Below, one piece after another: positions 28,131-38,609 of a stretch of 64,000 nucleotides of DNA. Positions within the stretch are counted from its first letter, which is position 1. Each line of letters begins with the position of its first letter. The DNA is from Amycolatopsis anabasis (GTDB taxonomy: Bacteria; Actinomycetota; Actinomycetes; Mycobacteriales; Pseudonocardiaceae). The DNA is taken from assembly GCF_009765355.1 (NCBI RefSeq), contig NZ_VTHK01000004.1:62001-126000 (forward strand). The letters run 5' to 3'. The notes under the pieces were generated by a model, which was not told the origin of the DNA, ran no database searches, and was given only the letters and a program-made list of their open reading frames with translations. The position numbers were made by a program, and so were the translations under genes.

Positions 28131-28752
28131 CCTGGACGGCTCCGAGGAGCTCGGCGACCGTGGGGTCGTGGGCGGCGGTCGCGGTGACCATGGCGACGAG
28201 CTGGTCCACCAGCCAGGTGTCCAGGTCTTCCCGGGGCGGGGTGCCTTCCTGCAGCCAGGTGAGCAGGGAACCTTCGACCACCGCGGTCCAGCAGCGCAGG
28301 GTCAGCAGGAGGAGCGGGGACGGATCGGTGACCCCGGTGGCCTCCAGGATGAGTTCGACCGCGCGGTGGCGGACCTGGTCGACGATCGCGTTGGTTTCCG
28401 AGGTCGCGATCACGGAACCGCTGCGCAGCAAGGCGATGTAGCCCGCGCGGTAGTCACCGGCGACCTCGATCAGGCCGCGCACGGCCGCGCGCAGGCGGTC
28501 CAGCGGCGGCCCGTCCTCCCGGTGCGCGAGGCGGTCGATCAGGCCGTCGGTCACCGACCGCAGCGCGGCGACCTGGAGTTCGCGCAGGCTGGAGAAGTAC
28601 CGGTAGAACAGCGGCCGGGAGACGTCCGCGCGGCGCACGAGGTCGTCGACCGAGACCTGATCGGGCGGATGCGTGCTGAACAGGTCGAGCGCGGCGGCGA
28701 TCAGGTCGTCCCGCCGCGCCTCGCGCGACATCCGGCGTGGTTTGCGGGTCAC
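28123..28752 (-). CDS. TetR-family regulator, coupled to the ephD-like gene
   Basis: 209 residues from the GTG at 28752, which overlaps the stop of the upstream fusion gene (GTGA); the ATG at 28731 (MSREARRDDL) is an alternative. The HTH is VSVDDLVRRADVSRPLFYRY. The C-terminal half has GDYRAGYIALLRSGS, typical of the KstR/AcrR-like C-terminal domain set. It is probably the local repressor of the ephD-like operon. A TGTC-containing inverted repeat stands in front of that operon. Confidence 0.85.
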   Translation of the reverse strand: MTRKPRRMSREARRDDLIAAALDLFSTHPPDQVSVDDLVRRADVSRPLFYRYFSSLRELQVAALRSVTDGLIDRLAHREDGPPLDRLRAAVRGLIEVAGDYRAGYIALLRSGSVIATSETNAIVDQVRHRAVELILEATGVTDPSPLLLLTLRCWTAVVEGSLLTWLQEGTPPREDLDTWLVDQLVAMVTATAAHDPTVAELLGAVQVP

Positions 28753-30476
28753 CGCGGGACGATGTTCACGCGGGCGGCGGCGCGCAGCACGCCCGGGGTG
28801 AGGCGGGAAAGCACGAGGGCCGCCTTGGCCTCCGGGGTCGACGGGGCGAGCGCGGAATTCCGTTCGACCGCGCGCAGAATGTCCCGGGCGACCTTTTCCG
28901 GCCCGAATTTGCGTTTCGCGTACAGGCTGGTGCTCGATTTCTGGCGACGGCGTTGTTCGACCGCGTCCACCCCGACGAACCGGGTGGTGTTGGTGATGTT
29001 CGTGTGCACGATTCCCGGGCAGATCGCGGTGACGCCGATACCGTGCTCGGCCAGTTCGGCGCGCAGGCATTCGGACAGCATGAGCACCGCCGACTTCGTG
29101 GTGGAATACGCGGGCAGGATCTTCGACGGCAGGTAGGCCGCCATCGACGCGAGGTTCACGATCTGCCCGCCCTCGCCGCGCTCGACGAGCTGTTCGGCGA
29201 ACGCCCGGCAGCCGTGGATCACGCCCCACAGGTTGACGTCGATGATCTTTTCCCAGTCCGCCAGGCTGGTGTCCAGGAACGGGCCGGACATCCCGATCCC
29301 CGCGTTGTTCACCACGATGTCCGGCACCCCGTGCTCGGCCCGGACCCGCTTCGCGAACTCCGCGACCGCGTCCCCGTCGGACGAGTCCACTGTGTACTCG
29401 GCGGCGGTGACTCCCTTGGCGCGCACCAGGTTCGCGGTCTCGGCGGCGGCTTGTGCGTTGATGTCGGTGACCACCAGGTCGGCGCCTTCGGCGGCGAACG
29501 CGAGCGCGGTGGCGCGCCCGATGCCGCTGCCCGCCCCGGTGATCACGACGAGCCGACCGGGAAAGCGGCCCGGCGGCGCGTCGTTCACCCGGGAGCGGCG
29601 CAGCGCACGCGATTCGGGGCCGCCTTCGGCGTGGTCGGCCAGTTCGGCGGCGGCGTTCGCGATCAGCGCGGGCTTGCCGCGGACGATCCAGTGCCCGCCG
29701 ATGATCCGGCGCACCCGCAGATCCGGCACCCACCGCTCGATCTCGGTCTGCAGCGGGGTGGACACGAACGGATCGCGGTTGGGGGCGAGCACCTGCACCG
29801 GAATATCGGCGGTCCGCGGCGCCGGGCGGCTCAGCCGGGGCAGCATGTTGGCCCGGTAGAGCTTCATCCCGTGCAGCGCGTCGGGCAGTTCGGGGGCGGC
29901 CGCGTCCGGTTCGGCGCGCGCGATGATCCGCCGCACCAGGCCGGAACGCCAGAACAGCTCGGGAATCAGCGGCAGCTGGAAGAACGCGATGTAACCGGAG
30001 TGCAGGAACTGGGACACCGCGTGCCGCAGGCGCGCCGGGGTCGGCTTGCTCAGCTGCGCGCGGAACCAGTAGCCCGCGTGGTCCAGGCTCGGCCCGGAAA
30101 TCGAGGTGTACGAGGCGATCCGGCCGCGCAGCCAGTCGCCGGTCACCGCGTGCCAGGTCTGGATCGAGCCCCAGTCGTGCGCGAGCAGGTGGACCTTGCG
30201 CTCCGGGCTGACCTCGTTCACCACCGCGGCGAGGTCGGCGGCGAGCCGGTCGAGGTGGTAGGCCGCGCGCTTCTTCGGCTTGTCGGATTCACCCGCGCCG
30301 CGCACGTCGTACACGACCACGCGGAAGCGGTTGGTCAGCTCCGCCACCACGCCGTCCCACATCGAGGAGTTGTCCGGGTACCCGTGCACGGCGACGATCG
30401 TCGGCGCGTCATCGGGCCCGGTCACGCGGACCGAGAGGCGGACACCGTCACTGGCCGTCACCCAAGTGTGAGACAT
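28749..30476 (-). CDS. EphD-type fusion: alpha/beta-hydrolase plus short-chain dehydrogenase
   Basis: 575 residues in two full domains. Residues 1-285 form an epoxide-hydrolase-like alpha/beta hydrolase: HGYPD 31-35, nucleophile Asp101 in HDWGS, probable His262 in GGHW. Residues 306-575 form a classical SDR: TGAGSGIG 313-320, NNAG 390-393, catalytic Ser444, Tyr457 and Lys461. The same fusion is EphD of M. tuberculosis, linked there to mycolate metabolism. Acting on an oxygenated lipid is therefore plausible here, but the substrate is inferred. The ATG at 30476 diverges from nothing; the next gene upstream runs the same way. Confidence 0.88.
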   Translation of the reverse strand: MSHTWVTASDGVRLSVRVTGPDDAPTIVAVHGYPDNSSMWDGVVAELTNRFRVVVYDVRGAGESDKPKKRAAYHLDRLAADLAAVVNEVSPERKVHLLAHDWGSIQTWHAVTGDWLRGRIASYTSISGPSLDHAGYWFRAQLSKPTPARLRHAVSQFLHSGYIAFFQLPLIPELFWRSGLVRRIIARAEPDAAAPELPDALHGMKLYRANMLPRLSRPAPRTADIPVQVLAPNRDPFVSTPLQTEIERWVPDLRVRRIIGGHWIVRGKPALIANAAAELADHAEGGPESRALRRSRVNDAPPGRFPGRLVVITGAGSGIGRATALAFAAEGADLVVTDINAQAAAETANLVRAKGVTAAEYTVDSSDGDAVAEFAKRVRAEHGVPDIVVNNAGIGMSGPFLDTSLADWEKIIDVNLWGVIHGCRAFAEQLVERGEGGQIVNLASMAAYLPSKILPAYSTTKSAVLMLSECLRAELAEHGIGVTAICPGIVHTNITNTTRFVGVDAVEQRRRQKSSTSLYAKRKFGPEKVARDILRAVERNSALAPSTPEAKAALVLSRLTPGVLRAAARVNIVPR

Positions 30477-30483
30477 GGCGTCA

Positions 30484-30503
30484 TGTTAGACATTTTGTCA
30501 ACA
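30484..30503. promoter_or_regulatory. Candidate TetR operator before the EphD-like gene
   Basis: TGTTAGACA (30484-30492), TTT, TGTCAACA (30496-30503): an imperfect inverted repeat with TGTT.GACA half-sites, 8 bp upstream of the start at 30476. On the minus strand it also contains TTGACA. A TetR encoded in the same operon is the likely ligand. Confidence 0.5.
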
Positions 30504-30507
30504 AGGC

Positions 30508-32019
30508 TCAAGACCGCTTCACCCGCGCGAACAGCAGGCCGCCGAAGGTCCAGAGGGTGTCCACCACGAAGATCACGCACCAGATCTTGTCGGCGTTGAG
30601 GAGCCAGTGCCCGCTGAAGTTCCAGTACCAGTCCCACGGGTGCGGGCCGCCGAACGCCGCTTCGATCGGCCAGCAGTAGCCGAACAGCGCGAGCGCGAAC
30701 TGTCCGATGAGGAACAGTCCGAGATGGCCGATCCAGTTCCGCAGCGGCGCCGGGTTGGGCCGTTCGGGTGCCGCGGGGTCGGCAACGTTCACCGGTTCGG
30801 CGCAATCGGTCTCTTCACCGATCGGTTCCGTTACCGATTTCTCGCGAAAATCGTTTGGTTCCACGGGAAACTCTGCGATTCCGACCTTCCGCACGGCCCG
30901 GCGGACGATCATCGAACCGAACACCAGGAGCGCCGCGGCGCCCGCGCAGGCGAGCTGCCACCCGGCCCCCGGGCCGTAGAGCCACCCGGCGGCGAAGGTC
31001 CCGATCGTCGCGCCGAGCAGGGTCGCGCTCTCGTAGATCCCCATCCCGCGGCCCAGGCTCACCCCGGCCGCCTCGGCGACGATGGCCTGTTCGACCGGGA
31101 TCGCCGCGGCGAACGCGGTCGCGGAGAGTATCCAGAGCACCGCGATCACCCAGGGGTTCGGCGCGAACGCCAGCGCGGCGGCGAACACCGCGCTGGCCAG
31201 CATCGCGAGCGAGAGCACCCGGCTGCGGCCGAGCCTGCGCACCACGCCGTGCAGGAACTCCGGCAGCGTGCTGTACACGATGAACCCGGGCAGGAACACC
31301 GCGGCGATCTGGCCGAGTTGCAGGTGGTGGCCGCGTTGCAGGTGCATGAGCAGCAACAGCGCGACGCCGCCTTCGGCCAGCGCGGTGATCACCACCAGGG
31401 CGAGCATCGGGCGCATTCGCCTGCCCAGCTGGGAAAACCGCGGCGCGTCAACCCTTTCCGGCGGCTTGCTCGACCGTCCGGAAAGGACAATCGCCGCGAC
31501 CGCGCACGCCGCGGCGCCCAGCCAGAAAACGCCTCGATAGTCTATTTTGGACACCAGGAACATGGCCGCCACGAAGGCGATCCAGGTGCCACCGCCTTCG
31601 GCCGCGAAGAGCTTGCCGAAGGCGCCGCTGTCGTCGGCCAGCCCCTCCCCGACCCGGGCCCGCAGCGCGACCCAGAACAGCGCCCCGCCCGCGCCGCCGC
31701 AGGCCGCCGCGAGATAGGCGAATCCGACCCCGGGCGTCACCGCGTACCCGGCGAAGGACAGTCCATAGAGGACAGCGCCGAGCGCGGCCACCCGGGCCCG
31801 GTCGTAGCGATCGGCCAGCGCCCCGGCGACCGGCCGGACCGCGAACGAAACCAGGGTCTCCAGCGCGGTGAGCGAGCCGACCTCGGCCGCGGTGGCGCCC
31901 AGCTGGCTGCCCGCCCACAGCGGCAGGAAGAAGTCCAGCACCTCGGCCGGGCCCTTGGTGAGCGCGGCCGCGAGCTGGTTCTGCTCGCTCCTCCGCTTGG
32001 CGATCTCGGTGTTCCCCAT
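30508..32019 (-). CDS. MFS transporter with long C-terminal extension
   Basis: 503 residues. Twelve helices are followed by a polar linker (about residues 385-420, EFPVEPNDFREKSV...NPAP) and then two more hydrophobic segments (HLGLFLIGQFALALFGYCW and IWCVIFVVDTLWTFGGLLF), giving 14 in all. The motif A-like loop is PVAGALADRYDRARV. The substrate is unknown. It diverges from a TetR gene whose promoter carries a GGATAC palindrome, so the pair looks like a regulator-exporter unit. Confidence 0.83.
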   Translation of the reverse strand: MGNTEIAKRRSEQNQLAAALTKGPAEVLDFFLPLWAGSQLGATAAEVGSLTALETLVSFAVRPVAGALADRYDRARVAALGAVLYGLSFAGYAVTPGVGFAYLAAACGGAGGALFWVALRARVGEGLADDSGAFGKLFAAEGGGTWIAFVAAMFLVSKIDYRGVFWLGAAACAVAAIVLSGRSSKPPERVDAPRFSQLGRRMRPMLALVVITALAEGGVALLLLMHLQRGHHLQLGQIAAVFLPGFIVYSTLPEFLHGVVRRLGRSRVLSLAMLASAVFAAALAFAPNPWVIAVLWILSATAFAAAIPVEQAIVAEAAGVSLGRGMGIYESATLLGATIGTFAAGWLYGPGAGWQLACAGAAALLVFGSMIVRRAVRKVGIAEFPVEPNDFREKSVTEPIGEETDCAEPVNVADPAAPERPNPAPLRNWIGHLGLFLIGQFALALFGYCWPIEAAFGGPHPWDWYWNFSGHWLLNADKIWCVIFVVDTLWTFGGLLFARVKRS

Positions 32020-32037
32020 GCATTCCCCCCACTTTGC

Positions 32038-32053
32038 GGATACGAGTGTATCC
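32038..32053. promoter_or_regulatory. TetR operator between the MFS and TetR genes
   Basis: GGATAC (32038-32043), GAGT, GTATCC (32048-32053): perfect inverted repeat, 18 bp from the MFS ATG and 8 bp from the TetR GTG. A repressor bound here would block both genes. Confidence 0.65.
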
Positions 32054-32061
32054 TAAAGACC

Positions 32062-32661
32062 GTGCCCAAGGTTGTCGACCGAGCCGAGCGCCGCCGCGCC
32101 ATCGCCGAGGCGCTGCTGCGGCTCGTGGCGCGCGACGGGATCGACGCGGTCAGCGTCCGCACGGTGGCCGCCGAGGCCGGGATCTCCGCGGGCGCCGTGC
32201 AGAAGTACTTCGCCACGCGCGAGGAACTGCTCGGCTTCGCGTTCGAACTCACCGGCGAGTACCTGCTGGAACGCTGGGCGACGGTGGCCACGACCGGTCC
32301 GCTGATCGACGTGCTCTGGCGGTACGTCCGCGCGGCGCTGCCGGTGGACGAGCAGAGCCGGGCCGAGTTCGTGGTGATCCTCGCGTTCACCGCGCAGGCG
32401 GCGACCCGGCCGGACTGGGCGGCGAAGCTGCGCGCGGACTACGACTGGGCGCACCGGATGACCGTCGAGTTCATCGAACACGCCCAGCGGACGGGCGAGA
32501 TCCGCGACGACCTGCCCGCCGTCCAGCTCGCGGACCTGGTGCAGGGCCTCACCGACGGATTCTCCGACCGCATGCTGCACACCCGCCCCCGCTCCGCGGC
32601 GAACCGGCGGCTGCTGGCCTCCCTGGAACGCGGCCTGCGCGACCTGCTCGCGCCCCGGTAG
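32062..32661 (+). CDS. TetR-family regulator of the divergent MFS gene
   Basis: 199 residues from the GTG at 32062 (VPKVVDRAERRR). The HTH is VSVRTVAAEAGISAGAVQKY. In place of the common Y-x-H-F after the recognition helix it has KYFATREELLGFAFE. The C-terminal domain (AEFVVILAFTAQAATRP) matches the BetI-like TetR_C class. The site at 32038 is the likely operator. Confidence 0.86.
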   Translation: MPKVVDRAERRRAIAEALLRLVARDGIDAVSVRTVAAEAGISAGAVQKYFATREELLGFAFELTGEYLLERWATVATTGPLIDVLWRYVRAALPVDEQSRAEFVVILAFTAQAATRPDWAAKLRADYDWAHRMTVEFIEHAQRTGEIRDDLPAVQLADLVQGLTDGFSDRMLHTRPRSAANRRLLASLERGLRDLLAPR

Positions 32662-32703
32662 CGGGCGAGCCTGTTGTCGTCACCGCCGGGCGCCGGGAGC
32701 AGA

Positions 32704-34065
32704 ATGTTGACCATGCTGTCTACCACCGAGCTCGCCCTGCTCCGCCGGCTCGCCACCGAGCAGTCCACCCGCCGAGCGCCGTCGCTGGTCGGCGGCGTGG
32801 TCCGGGACGGCGCGCTGGTCTGGTCCGGCGCGCGCGGTTTCGTCGACGGGACGGCTCCCGACGACGACACCCAGTACCGGCTCGGCTCGATCACCAAATC
32901 GATGGTCGCCGCGCTGGTGCTGCGCCTGCGCGACGAGGGCAAGCTCGAACTGAACGATCCGCTCGAGCGGCACGTGCCGGGCACCGGGTTCGGCATGCTG
33001 ACCATCGCGCAGCTGCTCGCGCACACCGGCGGGATCACGGCCGAATCGCCCGGTTCGTGGTGGGAGCGCAGCCCGGGCGGCGACTGGGCCGCGCTGGACG
33101 CGAGCCTCACCCCGGATTCGCTCAAGCTCCGGCCGGGGAGCCGGTTCCACTACTCGAACGTCGGCTACGGCGTGCTCGGCGAACTGGTGTCGCGGCTGCG
33201 CGGGATGACGTGGCTGGAGGCGCTGCGGGCCGAGGTGCTCGAACCGCTCGGGATGAACCGCACGAGCCCGCATCCGGAAGGGCGGCACGCGCGGGGCTGG
33301 GCGGTGCACCCGTTCGCCGACGTGCTGCTGCCGGAACCGGCCCCGGACGCCGGGGCGATGGCGCCCGCCGGGCAGCTGTGGTCCACGGTCAACGACCTCG
33401 CGCGGTGGACGTCGTTCGTGGGCGGGCACACCGGCGAGGTGCTGCACCCGGACACCGTCGCGGAGATGCGGGCGGTGGCCACCGTCGACGACGGGGACGT
33501 GTGGCAGGCCGGGTACGGGCTCGGCCTGCAGCTCATCCGGCACAACGGGCGGCGGCTGGCCGGGCACACCGGTTCGATGCCGGGGTTCCTCGCGTGCACG
33601 CTCGTCGACCAGGCGACCGGGACCGGCGCGCTGTGCCTGGCGAACACCACGAGCGGGGTGGCGATCCTGTCGCTGGCGATGGACCTGATCACGATCGCCG
33701 ACGAGTACGAGCCCCAGCTGCCCGCCGAGTGGCGACCGTCCGAAGTGGACCCCGCATTGCTCGCGCTGACCGGGTTGTGGCACTGGGGGCCGACCGCGTT
33801 CCACCTGCGCGTGCTGCCGAACGGCTGGCTGAACCTGTCCCCGGCCGAGGGCGAGGGGCGGGCGTCCCGGTTCCGCCCGGCCGGGGGCGACGACTGGATC
33901 GGGCTGGACGGCTACTACGCGGGCGAGACGCTGCGCGTGGCCCGGTCCGCCGACGGCACGCCGCACCACCTGGACCTGGCGACCTTCATCTTCACCCGCA
34001 CCCCGTACGACCCGGCCGCCCCGATCCCCGGCGGCGTCGACGAGACCGGCTGGCGCACCGAGTGA
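32704..34065 (+). CDS. Serine hydrolase, beta-lactamase/class C family
   Basis: 453 residues from the ATG at 32704, preceded by GGGAG; an ATG at 32713 is also in frame. The catalytic SxxK is in LGSITKSMVAALV, and the YxN in FHYSNVGYGVLGELVS. The third motif appears as RLAGHTGSMPGF (HTG in place of KTG, usual for esterase/DD-peptidase types). No signal peptide is seen, which argues for a cytoplasmic esterase or peptidase rather than a secreted beta-lactamase. A C-terminal lipocalin-like domain of about 110 residues follows. Confidence 0.87.
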   Translation: MLTMLSTTELALLRRLATEQSTRRAPSLVGGVVRDGALVWSGARGFVDGTAPDDDTQYRLGSITKSMVAALVLRLRDEGKLELNDPLERHVPGTGFGMLTIAQLLAHTGGITAESPGSWWERSPGGDWAALDASLTPDSLKLRPGSRFHYSNVGYGVLGELVSRLRGMTWLEALRAEVLEPLGMNRTSPHPEGRHARGWAVHPFADVLLPEPAPDAGAMAPAGQLWSTVNDLARWTSFVGGHTGEVLHPDTVAEMRAVATVDDGDVWQAGYGLGLQLIRHNGRRLAGHTGSMPGFLACTLVDQATGTGALCLANTTSGVAILSLAMDLITIADEYEPQLPAEWRPSEVDPALLALTGLWHWGPTAFHLRVLPNGWLNLSPAEGEGRASRFRPAGGDDWIGLDGYYAGETLRVARSADGTPHHLDLATFIFTRTPYDPAAPIPGGVDETGWRTE

Positions 34066-34070
34066 CCCGG

Positions 34071-34118
34071 GGTCGTGAGTGGTATGGCCGGTTCTAACCG
34101 GCCTAAACCCTCACGACC
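34071..34118. terminator. Nested hairpin after the serine hydrolase
   Basis: Outer arms GGTCGTGAG (34071-34079) and CTCACGACC (34110-34118) enclose inner arms GGCCGGTT (34086-34093) and AACCGGCC (34096-34103). It starts 6 bp after the stop at 34065. CTCACGACC and GGTCGTG recur near 22109, 22240 and 34252. Confidence 0.65.
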
Positions 34119-34195
34119 CACCCCACTCGGTGACCGCTTGCCAACGCCCATCCGGCCTGCACGGGACGGCACTGTGGTGGAAGGTGCCGCCGAGG

Positions 34196-34221
34196 ACCCG
34201 AAAGTGCACGCACTTTCGGGT
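34196..34221. terminator. CGAAAGTG-family palindrome upstream of serC
   Basis: Arms ACCCGAAAGTGC (34196-34207) and GCACTTTCGGGT (34210-34221) around AC. It is the third good copy of the family found at 20033 and 22133. It lies between two same-strand genes, about 110 bp before serC. Confidence 0.5.
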
Positions 34222-34320
34222 GCGTGGCCGGGCCGGTTAGCACCGGACCGAACACTCACGACCGGGTGGCGGGGTGTCGGGTTGGTCACGACCGGCGTCA
34301 CCTGGACCGACGGGCTTTGA

Positions 34321-36579
<2,259 letters not shown>

Positions 36580-36587
36580 GGATAGTC

Positions 36588-36606
36588 CCCCAATGCGGCA
36601 TTGGGG
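36588..36606. terminator. CCCCAATG palindrome
   Basis: CCCCAATG (36588-36595), CGG, CATTGGGG (36599-36606). A half copy (CCCAATGTGGCTTTCTCAG) follows at about 36619-36637. It resembles the 36965 element and lies just upstream of the GT87 start. Confidence 0.45.
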
Positions 36607-36676
36607 ACGTTCAAGGTTCCCAATGTGGCTTTCTCAGTGTGCGGCTTCGCGCCGTGCTCGCCGGGTGCCCGGGTGA

Positions 36677-36741
36677 GAACTCGCCTACCGAAACGGGGAA
36701 CTCGGTAGACCGAAACGGGGAACTCGCACGTCCGAATCGGG
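36677..36741. repeat. Tandem array A, 21-22 bp units
   Basis: Three units at 36677-36697, 36698-36719 and 36720-36741, each beginning GAACTCG and ending CCGAAACGGG or CCGAATCGGG, with a fourth degenerate GACTCGCGAC start after. The middle of the unit varies. Confidence 0.75.
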
Positions 36742-36855
36742 GGGACTCGCGACACCGGTCGGCTTCCCGGCGCCCACCGCGATCGGGAACCCCGCCGGGT
36801 ACCGCACACCCCGCGTCCGGCAGCCCGCATTTGCCCTGCGAGGTCCCACACTGAC

Positions 36856-36927
36856 AAGTCGCGTGCCTGAGTGTGCAACTCGCGTGCCCGAACGTGTAAC
36901 TCGCGTGCCTGAGTGTGCAACTCGCGA
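36856..36927. repeat. Tandem array B, 21 bp units
   Basis: Units at 36856-36876, 36877-36897 and 36898-36918, consensus AACTCGCGTGCCTGAGTGTGC minus a few variants, plus a partial AACTCGCGA at 36919-36927. It shares the AACTCGC core with array A 160 bp away. Confidence 0.8.
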
Positions 36928-36964
36928 CGGCGGGACCGCACCACCAACTCACTGAGAAAACCTC

Positions 36965-37005
36965 AATGCGGCTTTCGGGGCGTTGAGTGTCCCGAAAGCC
37001 ACATT
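36965..37005. terminator. Hairpin after the Tat amidohydrolase
   Basis: AATGCGGCTTTCGGG (36965-36979) and CCCGAAAGCCACATT (36991-37005) are complementary at 14 of 15 positions. It is 9 bp past the amidohydrolase stop (minus strand) and fits a terminator. Confidence 0.65.
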
Positions 37006-37013
37006 GGGGGACT

Positions 37014-38537
37014 TCAAGCGCCGTTGCAGCAGGTGGGGAGGGTGGTGAGGTGGGTGAGGGCGGAAGGAGCCGGGGGTTTGTTCGCGGCGGCTTCGACGTC
37101 GGCGAGCATCCGCAGCCGTTGCTCGGCGGTGATCAGGCGGCCCTTGGTGACGACGGCGTGGATCTTCTGGGTGTTGCGGATGTCGGCGAGCGGGTTCGCG
37201 TCCAGGAGGACCAGATCGGCGACCTTGCCCGCGGTCACCGTGCCCATGGTGCGCTCGAACCCGAGGTAGCGCGCCGCGTCGCGGGTCATCGTCTGGATGG
37301 CTTGCAACGGGGACAGGCCCGCCTCGACCAGCAGTTCGAGTTCGTCGTGGCTGGAGAAGCCCGGGAAGACGTACGGGTTCAGGCAGTCGGTCCCGCCGAT
37401 CACCCCGATCCCGGCGTGGTGCAGCGCGCCGAGCATCCGCAGCCGGGCGGCGAGGAATTCGCGTTGCTGGGCGATCTGCTCGGGGGTCACCGGCGCCACG
37501 CCTTTGACGCCCTCCCGCCAGAAGTCGTGGATCCACGCGGGCATGTACCGCAGCCGCGGGTCGTGCGCGTAGGTGTCCGCCGGGGACGACATCACCCGGT
37601 TGACGGCCAGGGTCGGCGACTGCCAGCTGGAGTTGCGGTTCTGGCGGGCGACGAACGCTTCGACCTTGGCCGGGCTGAACGAGAACGTCGCCTGCCGGTC
37701 GAGTTCGCGCGAAAGGTTGAAGAACGCCCGGGGGTTGGCCGGGTCGTACGGGGTGCCGGCCAGGATCCGGCGGAACTCCGCCTCGCGGGCGGACAGCGAG
37801 ATCGGCACGTCGAAGAAGTGCTCGAAGCTGCGCTGGCCGAGGTCGCTCGCCTCGGCGGTGGAGAGGCGGTACGCGACGTGGCCCGCGAACGGCATCCCCT
37901 GCCGCCGGGTCTCGTCGGCGATCGCGCGCACCTCGTTCGCGCCGAGGTAGGAGTAGACCTTGACGAAGTCGGCCTTGGCGGCTTTGGCGGCCCGCACGGC
38001 TTCGCGGGCTTCGGCCTCGGTGCCGACCTTGACCACCGGCGGCCCCAGCAGCGTGATCGGTCCGTCGATGATCGAACTGGCCATGACGATCCGCGGGCCG
38101 AGCAACTCGCCGCGGTCGATCCGCTCCCGCACCGCCTGCACCTCGGGGTAGCCCCACATCTCCCGGACGCCGGTGACCCCGTTGACCAGGTACAACGGGA
38201 CGAAGATGTCCTCGTACACCGTCCCGTGCGTGTGCATGTCCCACAGCCCGGGGATGACGTACTTGCCGCGCGCGTCGACGATCCGCGCGCCCTCGGGCAC
38301 CCGGGCCGCGTGGTGCGCGCCCGCCCACACGATCCGGTCGCCGATCAGCACCACGGTCGCGTCCCGCAGTGGCCGCGCGCCGGTGCCGTCGATCAGCGTG
38401 GCGTGCGTGATCACCGTGACGTCCGGCTCGGCGGCGTGGGCGAACGCGCCGGGAAGCACGCCCGCGGCGGCCAGTCCGGCACCGCTGATCGAGAGCCACC
38501 GCAGGAAGTCGCGGCGGCTGGTTCTCTGTTCCGACAT
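37014..38537 (-). CDS. Tat-exported amidohydrolase-family protein
   Basis: 507 residues. The N-terminus TSRRDFLRWLSISGAGLAAAG is a twin-arginine signal with cleavage near AHAAE. After it, TVITHATLIDGTGARPL begins the composite domain and GLWDMHTHGT holds the metal-binding HxH. ADFVKVYSYLG carries the probable lysine ligand, PFAGHVAYRLS and SFEHFFD the barrel His residues, and VIGGTDCLNPY the Asp. It is a periplasmic or secreted hydrolase of the imidazolonepropionase-like branch; substrate unknown. It is separated from the ABC permease by a terminator hairpin. Confidence 0.87.
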   Translation of the reverse strand: MSEQRTSRRDFLRWLSISGAGLAAAGVLPGAFAHAAEPDVTVITHATLIDGTGARPLRDATVVLIGDRIVWAGAHHAARVPEGARIVDARGKYVIPGLWDMHTHGTVYEDIFVPLYLVNGVTGVREMWGYPEVQAVRERIDRGELLGPRIVMASSIIDGPITLLGPPVVKVGTEAEAREAVRAAKAAKADFVKVYSYLGANEVRAIADETRRQGMPFAGHVAYRLSTAEASDLGQRSFEHFFDVPISLSAREAEFRRILAGTPYDPANPRAFFNLSRELDRQATFSFSPAKVEAFVARQNRNSSWQSPTLAVNRVMSSPADTYAHDPRLRYMPAWIHDFWREGVKGVAPVTPEQIAQQREFLAARLRMLGALHHAGIGVIGGTDCLNPYVFPGFSSHDELELLVEAGLSPLQAIQTMTRDAARYLGFERTMGTVTAGKVADLVLLDANPLADIRNTQKIHAVVTKGRLITAEQRLRMLADVEAAANKPPAPSALTHLTTLPTCCNGA

Positions 38538-38561
38538 TCTTTGTCCCTCCAGACCCCAGTT

Positions 38562-38603
38562 GCCCTGAAGGTCACTTTAGGGCGATTCGGTGACTTTCAG
38601 GGC
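38562..38603. terminator. Inverted repeat ending the ABC export operon
   Basis: GCCCTGAAGGTCA (38562-38574) pairs with TGACTTTCAGGGC (38591-38603), 12 of 13 complementary; an internal CTTTAGGGC allows an alternative stem. It lies 6 bp past the permease stop on the minus strand. Confidence 0.6.
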
Positions 38604-38609
38604 CGCCGT

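Larger units (their letters stand above)
36580..37013. other. Gene-free region with tandem repeats and palindromes
   Basis: 434 bp between the GT87 start and the amidohydrolase stop. It holds two palindromes of the CCAATG family (36588-36606 and 36965-37005) and two tandem arrays of 21-22 bp units (36677-36741 and 36856-36927), all separately listed. Short frames through the arrays encode only repeat translations, so I do not call a gene. Confidence 0.6.

Noticed and set aside
28737-30599. Plus-strand 620-residue frame
   Set aside because: Antisense shadow of the EphD-type fusion gene, compositionally biased.
36677-36927. Possible CRISPR array
   Set aside because: Units are contiguous tandem repeats of 21-22 bp without unique spacers, and no cas gene is present.
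36611-36952. Small repeat-coding frame with heptapeptide-like phrases (ASCTLRH, ASYTFGH)
   Set aside because: It exists only because the DNA repeat is a multiple of three; no start signal or homologue was recognised.
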